Source: Bradyrhizobium xenonodulans (GTDB lineage Bacteria > Pseudomonadota > Alphaproteobacteria > Rhizobiales > Xanthobacteraceae). From it: DNA of 64,000 nucleotides. The position numbers were made by a program, and so were the translations under genes. Location: positions 7,036,501 to 7,100,500 of the forward strand of contig NZ_CP089391.1 in NCBI RefSeq assembly GCF_027594865.1. The letters run 5' to 3'. The notes beneath the pieces are model-generated. The model searched no databases. It saw only the letters and a program-made list of their open reading frames with translations, and was not told where the DNA came from. Shown here in pieces: positions 27,982-37,027 of this stretch (position 1 is the first letter of the stretch; the number at the start of each line of letters is the position of its first letter).

Positions 27982-29560
27982 TCAGGCGGCAAGGGCGCCC
28001 TTGTGCTGCTGGTTCGCCTTCCAACTCCAGGGCAGAAGGTCGGCGACTTTGTTGGCGGGATAAATCGGGGAGCCGGGCCAGCACGTCCGCAAGCCAGGCT
28101 TGGGGATCGACGTCGTTCATCTTGCAGGTCTCGACAAGCGTTTAGACGGCGGCGGCACGATGGCCGCCGGCATCTGAACCGGCAAAGGTCTGCTTTTTTC
28201 CTCCGACCGCCACACCGCGCAAGGCCCGTTCGGCCTCGTTGTTGGTGAGACAGACGCGGCGGTCATCGAGGAAGCGGGTGAACGCTGCCCAGCGGTTGAG
28301 GAGATAGTTGATCGCCTTCGCAGTGTCGTTGCTTGATGAGAGCAAGGCGCGCTGCTGGCGCATCCAGATTTCGAGATCGACGATCTGCTTCGATTTTTCA
28401 CGGCGCAGGGCAAGCCGTTGTTCCTGTGTTTGTCCGTTGACGGCGCGCTCGATCTCAAACAGTTCATCGATGCGCCGCACCGCTTCGGTCGCAATCGGGG
28501 CCTTTCCCGATTTCGCCACGGAAGAACTTTCAGCGGCCATGGCACCAGCACGCTGCCTCAAGGATCGGCGCTGGTTTCCGATTGGCTCTGTAGAGATCGT
28601 TGTAGCCGTTGAAGGCATCGGCCTGCATCAGACCAACGTAGCCAGCAAGATGGCCGGATGCTCTCCAGCCCGGTTGCGCGAGTAATAGAACAATGCCGCC
28701 GGCGGATCGGTGCCGGCAAATGGCCGGTCATCGCGAATATACATCCAGATCCGCGCGACCATGGCCTTCACTTTCGCCAGCATCGCGACCGTGGTGTCGT
28801 CGGCATGAATGCGTTCCGCGCGCATGACGTGCGTCCGGATGGCCTCAATAAGAGGCTCAAGCGCCACCGCGCAGGCGCCGACCCGATCTTCCAGCGTCGA
28901 GACATCGATCGCGATGCCCTCGCATAGGTCTTGCTCTGACGGTTCAGCGGCTGGTGCAGAAGGAACTTGTTCACCAGAACCATCGCCATGAGGCTTGGCC
29001 CGGCAAAACCGCGCGGGATCGGATGCGAGGGCACCGGCGCCTCGGTGATGGCCTCGCAATCGCGGCAGGAGCATTTCTCGCGGACGCGCTCGATGATCTT
29101 CCAGCGTCGCGGCTCGCATTCCAGGGTTTTCGAGACGACCTCGCCGAGCTTGTGCAGCCGCGCACTGCCGCACTTGCCGCACGCGCAAGGTCTAGGTTCA
29201 AATGATCCTTTCGATCGGCGGGTTGTCCGGCAGCGGACGTCGCGGCGGCTGCGGATTGCGTGCGCTTCTCTGGAGCGGCCTGTGGTGCAGCGATCTCGGC
29301 CTTGGTTTGCTGTTCGGCCTGCGTCTCTTCGAGATCCTCGATGGCGAGCTCGAGCTGCTCGACCAGCAGCTTGCCGCGCTCGGAGGATTGCCCGAACTGC
29401 TCGCGCCGCGCCTTGGCCAGCATCAGCTTCAGTCGTTCGGTCTCCAGCTGGCCGACGGTGACTTCGCTCTTCTCCTAGTGTCGGCTGCTCGCGCTGTGCA
29501 AGGATCATCGCATGCGCGGCGGCAAGGTCGGCGGGAAGCGGATCGGAGGGCGTCGTTACG
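27982..29560 (-). pseudogene. tnpC: IS66 transposase tnpC, several frameshifts
   Basis: Recognisable pieces in different frames: LAKARREQFGQSSERGKLLV and LAIEDLEETQAEQQTKAEI (N-terminal helices), KCGSARLHKLGEVVSKTLE, EKCSCRDCEAITEAPVPSHP, RIHADDTTVAMLAKVKAM, RIWMYIRDDRPFAGTDPPA, then RAINGQ-type middle, RRVCLTNNEAERALRGVAVG, a stop after GGHRAAAV, and KMNDVDPQAWLADVLARL with the true C-terminus IYPANKVADLLPWSWK in another frame ending at 27982. Confidence 0.85.
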
Positions 29561-29639
29561 ACGACGAACCAACCATATTCGCCGCAAAAAAACGCGCCCG
29601 GTTTCCGCTGTGAGCCAAAAAGCACAGCTTAACCGGAAG

Positions 29640-30365
29640 CCTTTCGTCGCCAGGTTGCCTGCGGCGTCTGGCAATCAATTCCGGACAAAAGATAGGACAA
29701 TTGCGCAACGCTGATGGTGACAACACCGTCGGCCAGCGAGGGTCACAGAGAGCGACCACGCTCCAGCCTTTTCGTGAACAGGCAGGCATCCCGGCCATCA
29801 TGCCAAATTACTTTTGATGAGACCGCGGCGGCCCCTAAAAACATAAAGGCCGCCAGCATGCGGATCACGCTTCAAGCTCTCCTGAACCAGCCGCGCCAAG
29901 CTTGGGAATCGAAGTCGCATATCGGTATGGCGCGTCGCGAGCCACACCCGCACATTGCCCGGAATGGCAATCATCGGCGCTCCAGCACGTCGAGAACCCG
30001 AGCCAGCGGCTCCGCATCAACTTACACATCCCCCCGGATACTTCGCCGGTTGCCAAGATCGATCTCGATCAGTCCGGTCCCGGCTGCCGGCACCACCGCA
30101 TCCGCCCGTCATTCTCCGACGGCAGCTTCGCGTTTTCCCCGCCCGTTTTCGCCGCCGCGGTAATCTGCACCAGCGCAAAACATGGCTTGATCTTTTCAAC
30201 CCCGTTCGGGCTTGTCGACGCGAGGTGAACGCCACGCTCGCAGCGGCACCGTTGCCGCGAGCGACTTCCGTCACCTTGGCGCCCAGCGCTTCCTCGACAA
30301 TCCGCGCCTTTCGTTCCCGCGACCAACGTCGCCGCCCGCTCCAGCCGGGCATACTCGACACGCAT
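29640..30365 (-). pseudogene. IS66 tnpA and tnpB remnants
   Basis: tnpB pieces on the minus strand: [52 protein letters not shown], with stops between them. tnpA piece: GRRRWSRERKARIVEEALGAKVTEVARGNG at about 30330-30240, then frameshifted. Confidence 0.75.
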
Positions 30366-30899
30366 CGCCTGATGACCTTAAAGCTAGCCTTAAGGTCACC
30401 CGCTTCGCGAAATAATCCGCGTCACACAAGGACGGTGCTCGTCGGAACCGTACGATGTACGCGCGTTATTGCGCTGCAACTCTGATCGTCCTCGTACTCC
30501 TGCAAACTAGAGTAGGCGATATGTTTGAAACGAACCGCACATTCCATCGCTCTCAGATTTCGTGAACTCATTGACGTTGTCAGCGCGTTCACAGGGACGT
30601 TGTCAAACGCACGAATTTGCTTCGTCAAGCAAGGCGCCAGATTGCGTGAGTGCACGCCGATCGCTGAAACCTGAAACAAAGAGCATAGACAGCACGGTAG
30701 ATTCCAGATCGCGATGGACGGACGGCCTCAAAAGGCGATCGCTATGCCAGTGATCGCATGCCGCCACTCCGCCTCCTCGCGCCGGCGGTCCGGCAACCGG
30801 AACAGCATGTCATCGCGTCTTCAACGGGTGAAGATTCTAGGCGTATAAATCCGCATTATTCACCGATGACTGGTCTCACAAGCTCTGCGAAAGTTGAGT
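30366..30899. other. Gene-poor stretch with an isolated NifA-type motif
   Basis: No gene supported. A perfect TGT-N10-ACA (TGTCAGCGCGTTCACA) lies at 30578-30593, but no -24/-12 promoter or gene start is suitably placed on either strand, so it is probably a chance match. Confidence 0.35.
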
Positions 30900-31439
30900 T
30901 CATGGTTCTATAAGCCTTTGGAGAACCAGAATGTCGTAGTTTGCCCCGTTACCGGGAAACGCTCCGGGTAGACATCCCGCGACCGAGAGTCCACATTTGC
31001 GTTCTGCAAAAGAAATTACGTTCGGGATATCTGCAAATATCATTCCTAAGATGCAGTGTAGATTGGCCGTACTTGCTCGGCTTAGAACAGCGTGCGCAAG
31101 AGCGGATCCAACTCCTTTACGACGAAACGCCCCTTGAACATAGAGCGACATCTCCGCTGTCTGCCTCAACCCTTCATTGTCATGGTGCCTAGTGAGTGCG
31201 GTCCATCCAATCACGCTGCCATTGCTCAGACAGGAGTAGGCCACAAATGAGGGACGACGCGCAAATAAAAATTCATTCATTTCCGGGACGCTCCACGGGC
31301 GTCTTCCTTGCGTCGATTCTCTATTCCGACATGCGGCGTTATAGATGTCTGTTACTTCGGGTAGATCAGTTGTTTGCAACCGGCGCACTTCATACTGCAT
31401 ATCTGGCCTTTCAATCTTCTGTGGCATCGGATCAGGCAT
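30900..31439 (-). CDS. GNAT N-acetyltransferase, phosphinothricin-acetyltransferase-like
   Basis: 179 residues, or about 166 from the internal ATG at 31400 (MQYEVRRLQ). The start of the domain YEVRRLQTTDLPEVTDIYNAAC matches the PAT pattern (IR.A...D...I..IYN). The acetyl-CoA loop is AEMSLYVQGAFRRKGVGSAL (R-x-x-G-x-G). PAT-like enzymes acetylate amino groups of amino-acid analogues. It faces a second GNAT of the same type at 31958 on the opposite strand. Confidence 0.82.
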   Translation of the reverse strand: MPDPMPQKIERPDMQYEVRRLQTTDLPEVTDIYNAACRNRESTQGRRPWSVPEMNEFLFARRPSFVAYSCLSNGSVIGWTALTRHHDNEGLRQTAEMSLYVQGAFRRKGVGSALAHAVLSRASTANLHCILGMIFADIPNVISFAERKCGLSVAGCLPGAFPGNGANYDILVLQRLIEP

Positions 31440-31957
31440 GAGGCAGCGATATACCTGACGTACCGTCCAAAAGAGGAAACGCTGCTACCGACCACCGCAT
31501 CCTCTTTAGTCAGCTATTGATCAATAACGTTCTTTTCACAAGGCGAGCCAAGCAACACCACCCAGGTTCCCTTCGAGAAGCGATCGCAGTTTTCGCCTAC
31601 AGGCTCGTTGATTAGCGAGTTCCATCGTGGCGACTTGCGTGCGTTATGCCGGTCTCCCATGTGGTGAACTGTGCTGCAGTTGGTGATCAGAGAGCGACAC
31701 CGGTGCAGGGGCCGACCCACTTTCTCAAGAAAAGATACGAAAGGCTATCGCACAAGGGACAAGAACTACCAGAGCTTGTAGCTTGCATAGACAGTCAAAA
31801 TACTCGCATTGATAAGCACACTTTCGCTGACGCTGCTCCCTTCCACTGCGGCAGCTGACGTCTGGCTGCCCATGTTTGATCGAAATGTTCGACAGACGCG
31901 CGTAGCTGCATCAGTGTACTCCACGATTGCAACGGACTTTCGAACAACTGGTGCCTG
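31440..31957. other. Intergenic region between two divergent GNAT genes
   Basis: 518 bp that should hold both promoters. A poor -24/-12-like string (TGGCGACTTGCGTGC near 31627) points towards the plus-strand GNAT but has no activator site upstream. No gene supported. Confidence 0.4.
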
Positions 31958-32452
31958 ATGGTGATTCGACGCGCTAAATACCCAGATGCTGAAGACATCG
32001 CAAAAATCTACAATCAAGCGATGGCACCCGGCGTCTTTGCTATGAGTCGAGTGTCGCCCGAAACTCGCACCGAACGGCTGGATTGGCTTAGGGAGCATAA
32101 AGACCCCTACCCCGCTTTCGTTTATCAGCACGAGAGCGGGAAAGTGATCGCATGGTGTTCCCTGAATACACTTTCGATGCGTCCTGAGTATATGGAGCTC
32201 TCCGAAGTGTCGTTTTACGTTGATGAACAACACCAGAGAAGAGGCATCGGAAGGCTGATGCTTGCGCATTTGATTAACACGGCCAACACTTTTGGACTAC
32301 GTGCCCTGTTGGGCCGTACCCTTGAAAGAAATGTCGGAGCGACCAAGAATTTCCATTCGTTCGGGTTTGTACGTGTCGTGACGCTACGCGAACTTTCGCT
32401 CATTCGAGGTGAATGGCACAATGACGTATGGCTGTGGAAACAGTTGCGATGA
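31958..32452 (+). CDS. GNAT N-acetyltransferase, phosphinothricin-acetyltransferase-like
   Basis: 164 residues. MVIRRAKYPDAEDIAKIYNQ, then SRVSPETRTERLDWLREH (the S-x-E-x-R segment typical of PAT enzymes), acetyl-CoA loop VSFYVDEQHQRRGIGRLML, and LLGRTLERNVGATKNFHSFGF at the C-terminal end. Same family as the GNAT at 30900-31439, although the two proteins are only distantly similar. Likely N-acetylates an amino-acid-like metabolite, for self-protection or as a biosynthetic step. Confidence 0.85.
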   Translation: MVIRRAKYPDAEDIAKIYNQAMAPGVFAMSRVSPETRTERLDWLREHKDPYPAFVYQHESGKVIAWCSLNTLSMRPEYMELSEVSFYVDEQHQRRGIGRLMLAHLINTANTFGLRALLGRTLERNVGATKNFHSFGFVRVVTLRELSLIRGEWHNDVWLWKQLR

Positions 32453-32499
32453 CTGTCCGACTACGACCGCTTGTGCGTGCAACATCGATACCGAAGACT

Positions 32500-33010
32500 G
32501 CGCGCAGAGCTGAATCCGGAAATCTGGACGGGTAATAAGTGGCGGTTCTACAGCGGACAATTGTCCGGCCAAATGAAGATAGACGATGAGCAGACGAGCC
32601 TGCCGGCATCACGCATCGGTATTCAAGGCGAAGATGGCGTTAGCGCGATCAAGGGCGAGATGGCGCTGGCCCAGTTGGCTGAACATTTTGACGTGCACCC
32701 GAACCAGATCACGAAAAGGAAGATCCAGCTTCGGAGCGTTTTGGTGCTGATGGTGGCAACAGAACAAGGGAGCCCGCGGTGGATGTGAAAACGCTGCATG
32801 CCATGACCGGGAAGCTGGCACTGGGAACGATTTGTTAGAAAGGGCGTGCTCAGGGATGCTGGCCTGCTGAGCGCCGATTCGTGAGCACCCGGTTGAGCGC
32901 CCATCCGCCACATTGCGTACCACCAGGTCCAAAGCCGGGCACAAGGCTATCCGTATCTGCTGCGTGGGATGGAGATCGCGCGCCCGAACTAAGTCTGCGC
33001 GACGGACCTA
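32500..33010 (+). mobile_element. IS3-family remnant (orfA and orfB pieces)
   Basis: Related to the longer element at 40.85-41.98 kb. Recognisable parts: a terminal segment near 32530 (ATAAGTGG, GACGATGAGCAGACGAGC), orfA residues GEMALAQLAEHFDVHPNQIT near 32660-32720, and an orfB scrap GYPYLLRGMEIARPN near 32945-32995. All frames are broken. Confidence 0.75.
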
Positions 33011-33149
33011 CCTACACACCCATTGCGTGCTGTCCCGCGAGCCAACTCTGGCAGAGGCTTCACCTCTGGACACAGAGTTACCGCTAGATGCGCGGGCCAC
33101 CTCGATCTTCAGGCCACAAGCGATTTTGTCAGGTCAACTATATGGTCGT

Positions 33150-33165
33150 TGTCTCGCTTCGGACA
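33150..33165 (+). promoter_or_regulatory. NifA-type upstream activator site for the ATP-grasp gene
   Basis: TGTCTCGCTTCGGACA is a perfect TGT-N10-ACA, 96 bp before the -24 element at 33261. Confidence 0.72.
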
Positions 33166-33260
33166 ACGGTGCGAGTCTTGTTCGATCTAAGCCATGGCGG
33201 ACTTCAGTGGGAGGTGGCCTTTTGGAACGAGCTCAATAACCTTCTGAGCCAGGAAAACCT

Positions 33261-33276
33261 TGGCACGCGCGTTGCA
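33261..33276 (+). promoter_or_regulatory. Sigma54 -24/-12 promoter of the ATP-grasp gene
   Basis: TGGCACGCGCGTTGCA matches TGGCAC-N5-TTGCA at every fixed position. Predicted start of transcription near 33288, about 157 nt before the ATP-grasp ATG. Confidence 0.82.
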
Positions 33277-33319
33277 GCCTGCGCTGTGCGGCACTAGCCG
33301 ATATCTCAGTCCAAACTGG

Positions 33320-33445
33320 ATGGCTGACAACGGCTGTCGTGGTGCTGGCTTAAGTTACTTCGATAGTGGAGCTATCTTCGCGCTCTGGAACACAGATGAG
33401 GCTTCTCGATACTTGAGCTCGGAATTGGCCTCCAGGAGAATCTGA
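33320..33445 (+). CDS. Possible 41-codon leader ORF overlapping the ATP-grasp start
   Basis: Inside the predicted leader an ATG at 33320 opens MADNGCRGAGLSYFDSGAIF, then ALWNTDEASRYLSSELASRRI, with the stop codon TGATG overlapping the ATP-grasp ATG. This could be a translational-coupling leader. A precursor-peptide role is conceivable but unsupported, because the ligase looks GshB-like rather than like the peptide-modifying grasp ligases. Confidence 0.3.
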   Translation: MADNGCRGAGLSYFDSGAIFALWNTDEASRYLSSELASRRI

Positions 33446-34443
33446 TGAGATTGCTGATACTCACCAACACACTCGACTGTTTAGGCGAGAACGACGCGCC
33501 GATCAGTAACGCGTTTCGCCGGCTGGGTTGCGAAGTCGTTTTCGGAGAATTGAATTCTATTTCGGCGGACGATTATCGCTTTTCCACAAGAGGAGCCTTG
33601 GTGCCTCAAAATGCCGAGCCATATCATCCCGGCGCCTCGGCAGAAGGAAAACGAAATGCCTATTTTCTCGACGAATGCCAATTGGTCTGGGTCATGAACC
33701 ATCCTCAAGATCGTGTATCCCTTGACATTTGGCAGATGCTTTGGTTGGCCTCTCAGCACACCTCCTTCGTTAACAGCGTCGAAGGCTTGATGTTTCTTAC
33801 TCCAAAACATGCATTGGGGTACGTCGTGCCCAAGGCAAACAGAGCTCTATCATATATATCGAACGATTTTTCGTTGCTATGGGATCGTTACCAACGAACT
33901 TCAGATCAATGGTGGGTGGCCAAACCGCCAAATTCCACTTGCGGGCAAAACGTCTTTCTACTGACCCCAAAAGGACCAAATGTCCGAGCAATCCTGCAAT
34001 GCCTTACCGGAAATACGGCTGCGCACAAAGACAGCTACGGCGAACTAGGCGGCTTCAAAGCTGACTATACCGTTCTTCAGGAGTATATTCCGGAAGTGGT
34101 CCGCGGCGAGAAGCGTGTCCTCGTCGCTTGCGGAGAGGCGGTTGCTTGGCACGGTCGGCTCGGGCATCCAGACGATCACAGGTCCAACATCGTGCTTGGA
34201 GGAAAACCCGTTCCGGCGGACCTGCATCAAGACGAGATTGGACTGGCCGAGTCGATCGGTCGAAAGCTGATGGCACATGGAATCAACTTCGCGGGGATAG
34301 ACATGGCCTATCCTTATATTATCGAAATAAACCTTGTAAATCCGGGAGGGCTGTACGACTTGCAGCTTGCTTCTGGAGTAGACCGTTCGGACAAAGTTGC
34401 TGAGCTAATCATCGCTCACTTCACGAAGGATTCGTCTTCATGA
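33445..34443 (+). CDS. ATP-grasp carboxylate-amine ligase, glutathione-synthetase (GshB)-like
   Basis: 332 residues. The N-terminal substrate domain begins MRLLILTNTLDCLGENDAPI. The ATP-grasp part shows WWVAKPPNSTCGQNVFLLTP, DYTVLQEYIPEVVRGEKRVL, and the GshB-type block RSNIVLGGKPVPADL, then INFAGIDMAYPYIIEINLVN with the metal-binding E-I-N. Members join a carboxylate to an amine using ATP through an acyl phosphate. It is driven by a perfect -24/-12 promoter with a NifA-type site and is bracketed by inverted remnants of one IS3 element. The absence of a gamma-glutamylcysteine ligase nearby argues against glutathione synthesis. Confidence 0.85.
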   Translation: MRLLILTNTLDCLGENDAPISNAFRRLGCEVVFGELNSISADDYRFSTRGALVPQNAEPYHPGASAEGKRNAYFLDECQLVWVMNHPQDRVSLDIWQMLWLASQHTSFVNSVEGLMFLTPKHALGYVVPKANRALSYISNDFSLLWDRYQRTSDQWWVAKPPNSTCGQNVFLLTPKGPNVRAILQCLTGNTAAHKDSYGELGGFKADYTVLQEYIPEVVRGEKRVLVACGEAVAWHGRLGHPDDHRSNIVLGGKPVPADLHQDEIGLAESIGRKLMAHGINFAGIDMAYPYIIEINLVNPGGLYDLQLASGVDRSDKVAELIIAHFTKDSSS

Positions 34444-34570
34444 AAGCCGGCGTGGTTCCAGCGTGCTCGTCTCGTCATCGCATCTCGTAATTCGCGGGTC
34501 AATCTTGCCGGCCGTCAGGCAGAAGCTCCATTTAGCGCGCTGTGCAAAATTCCGGAGCCGGCACTTTCAG
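34444..34570 (-). mobile_element. IS3-family terminal fragment, inverted relative to 32.5 and 40.9 kb
   Basis: The stretch is close to the reverse complement of about 40850-40970: shared blocks include GTGGTTCC.GCGTGCTCGTCT, CAATCTTGCC, GCCGTCAGGCAGAA and CGGAGCCGGC. It contains the IS end and the first codons of orfA only. It starts immediately after the ATP-grasp stop codon. Confidence 0.75.
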
Positions 34571-35189
34571 CGGCGCCGCCGGCCAGAGGACGAGAAGCTC
34601 GAGTTCGTTCTGAAGTCACTTCCGGCGGCGCTCCAGTTTGCCCGGAGAATCGCTGCTTCAGTATTCATGCGACGCACTCAACACGCGCAGGACTCTCCAA
34701 ATGCACAAGAAGGCCGCGGCTAGGGCGCTCGGCCCACGCTACGCGCTTACCAGCCTAGTTACGGACTTCAGTCGAGTCCATTATATCTTTGCCACTCAGA
34801 TTGGTATCGCTCCAGCCGACGCCGACGTTCAAAATGAACCTTCCAACTGTCAGAGGCGTTTTAGCGCAGACCGACAGCCCGATATCCTGCCACAGGATCC
34901 GACCAGATCCGGCCGTGCTCCGATGGCGCGATCAAGATTGAGTTTACGGCTGGGACGGCGCGCATCACTGCTGCAATCATGTAACGAAGCTGAAGGTTGC
35001 CGTTACAGACTTTCCGGGATGAACGGCCAATGATCCAGTTCCGTAAAGCGTGCGGTGTGGATTGCGACCGGTCACACCAGCACGCAGGAGGGTTTGCATG
35101 CTGCGAGGCAAACCATTGTTCTTTCTTTGGGTCCTATAAATACTTCGCGATCCAACCTCATGCTGTCGTGCTTGTCTACGCGGTCGCAA
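34571..35189. other. Gene-poor spacer between convergent genes
   Basis: No supported gene. The ATP-grasp and transaminase genes converge here, so terminators are expected, but no strong hairpin with a T-run was found by eye. Confidence 0.35.
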
Positions 35190-36491
35190 TCAACAGTTGT
35201 TGCTTCGTACTCCAGTCAATGTTTCGATCAATGATTTCTCGAATATTTCCAGGCCTTGATTTAACGTCTCCAGGTCGATCGTGAGCGCGGGGAAAAACTT
35301 CACGACTTGATCGTCGGGCCCGCATCGTTCGACAATCAATCCCCGCTCAAATGCCCTTCTTGCAGTTGCTGCTGCGAGTTCGGTCTTTCGGCAATCGAAC
35401 CCCACTGCCATACCACGGCCTCGTACGGAAAAACCGTTTCCGTGCTCGGACGCAATGGCCTCAAGTCGGTCTAGCAATAGCGCTCCCATGCGGCGAACCT
35501 CCTCCGAGAAACTTGGGCAGCGCCAGTATGCATTTATGGCGGCGGTTGCAGACACTAGTGCGAGGTTGTTCCCCCGAAACGTGCCGGTGTGTTCTCCTGG
35601 TTCCCATACGTCCAGTTCCTCTCTGATCAACAACATTGATAACGGTAGACCGTACCCGCTTAGCGACTTCGACAGCACGATGACATCAGGCGACAACGCC
35701 GCAAACTCGAAGCTGAAGAATTCTCCTGTGCGTCCAGAACCCATTTGAATGTCGTCGACTATGAAGACGGCGCCTACATCCTTTGCTATCGCCTGGATCG
35801 ACTGCAACCACTCCTTGCTCGCTACATTGATACCACCTTCGCCCTGCACTGTTTCGACCAAAATAGCCGCCGGAGCGTCGATTCCACTGCCGCCGTCCAT
35901 CAACAACTTTCGTACGTACTCAGCCGTATCGACGCCTGGGCCCAAATAACCGTCGTAAGGCATGAAAGTTGTGCCAGACAGTGAAACTCCGCTGACTTTT
36001 CGATAAAAGCGGTTGCCTGTTGCGGCTATCGCTCCCAAGCTCAAGCCATGATACCCTCGAGTAAACGAGATGATATTTTGACGCCCTGTGACTTTCCGCG
36101 CGAGCTTTAAAGCTCCCTCAATTGCATTAGCCCCCGTTGGCCCCGTGAACTGGTAACGATACCGCATCCCCCGGCTCTCGAGTACGAAAGAATTGAAAGT
36201 CTCCATAAATTCGATTTTAGCAGGAGTTGCCATGTCAAGCCCATGAATCATGGCATCTGACGACAGATACTCGGTAACAGCAACTTTGATAGCGTGATTG
36301 TTGTGGCCGTAATTGAGCGCACCAGCACCGGAGAAGAAGTCAACCATCTGTCGACCATTCTCGGTCAACATGATGGAGCCGCGCGCACGACTGAAAACAG
36401 CAGGAAACGAACGTGAGTACGATCGGACCTTGGATTCGAGTTCTTCAACAGCGTGCAACTTACGTGCTTCGATACCAATCGCCTCGCCCAT
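35190..36491 (-). CDS. Class III aminotransferase, EctB-like diaminobutyrate-2-oxoglutarate transaminase
   Basis: 433 residues. Motifs: FSGAGALNYGHNN near 53-65, FTGPTGANAIEGALKLAR near 115-132, TRGYHGLSLGA, VETVQGEGGIN, VDDIQMGSGRTGEFF near 245-259, and the PLP site LSKSLSGYGLPLSMLLIR with lysine 275, followed by EPGEHTGTFRGNN. This combination is specific to the EctB/diaminobutyrate transaminase branch. Strong AGGAGG ribosome site. It would make 2,4-diaminobutyrate from aspartate semialdehyde and an amino donor. No ectC was seen, so ectoine synthesis in this window is unlikely and diaminobutyrate may feed another product. Confidence 0.87.
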   Translation of the reverse strand: MGEAIGIEARKLHAVEELESKVRSYSRSFPAVFSRARGSIMLTENGRQMVDFFSGAGALNYGHNNHAIKVAVTEYLSSDAMIHGLDMATPAKIEFMETFNSFVLESRGMRYRYQFTGPTGANAIEGALKLARKVTGRQNIISFTRGYHGLSLGAIAATGNRFYRKVSGVSLSGTTFMPYDGYLGPGVDTAEYVRKLLMDGGSGIDAPAAILVETVQGEGGINVASKEWLQSIQAIAKDVGAVFIVDDIQMGSGRTGEFFSFEFAALSPDVIVLSKSLSGYGLPLSMLLIREELDVWEPGEHTGTFRGNNLALVSATAAINAYWRCPSFSEEVRRMGALLLDRLEAIASEHGNGFSVRGRGMAVGFDCRKTELAAATARRAFERGLIVERCGPDDQVVKFFPALTIDLETLNQGLEIFEKSLIETLTGVRSNNC

Positions 36492-37027
36492 TGGTAGCCT
36501 CCTTAGCCATGGTGATTAACTCCGCACCGTTCTCCGGTTGGCCGGGTGCGAGACGGTTGCACAAGAACCGAGAGCGGTGAAGCTACCAAAACGCCTAGTC
36601 TCTGAGGGAGCGCCCACTGCGTACCCGCGACGCCGCCCGAGTGACATCGACCACCGTACTTCCTAAGTCAGCATGGAAGAACGCAATTTCTCCGCGCGCG
36701 TGGTCGTTTCGCGGGTGGTACACTGGGATGGCGTCCCTGCTAAAATGCTGTCCTGTGCTGACGCCCTATTTGATGTAGTAGCTGTCCAGGGCAAGCGGCC
36801 ACTGGTTTAATTAGCTTACGGCCCGTTTGTCTTCCGAAATTCATTCGGCCTGACGCACCTAAGCTTCTGTGGGCACAAACGGCTGCATAGAAAGTGAATC
36901 AACACATCGGCTCGTTGCCTTGAAAGGTGCCGCATGAGTAGACTCTTTCGGAACACCGCACGCATGCCCGGGAACGGCCAGCCGTATTATCCGGCACTAT
37001 TGTAATGTAGCCCATACGGCAGATCCT
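36492..37027. other. Divergent promoter region of the transaminase and AONS-like genes
   Basis: 536 bp with no supported gene. A near -24/-12 string (TGTGGGCACAAACGGCTGCA near 36869) has 11 rather than 10 bases between GG and GC, and no TGT-N10-ACA was found, so sigma54 control is not claimed here. Confidence 0.4.

Larger units (their letters stand above)
27982..30365 (-). mobile_element. IS66-family element, heavily decayed
   Basis: Third IS66-type copy, minus strand, tnpA-tnpB-tnpC order recognisable but every gene is broken. Its transposase is a different IS66 lineage from the element at 20.7-23.4 kb (for example RAVNGQTQEQRLALRREKSK). Clean terminal repeats were not identified, so the limits are approximate. 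Confidence 0.8.

Noticed and set aside
30578..30593. TGTCAGCGCGTTCACA as a NifA activator site
   Set aside because: Perfect TGT-N10-ACA but no -24/-12 promoter or gene start at a workable distance on either strand; this short motif is expected by chance about 15 times in a window this size.
36869..36888. -24/-12 promoter before the AONS-like gene
   Set aside because: TGGGCACAAACGGCTGCA has 11 rather than 10 bases between GG and GC, and no activator site lies upstream.
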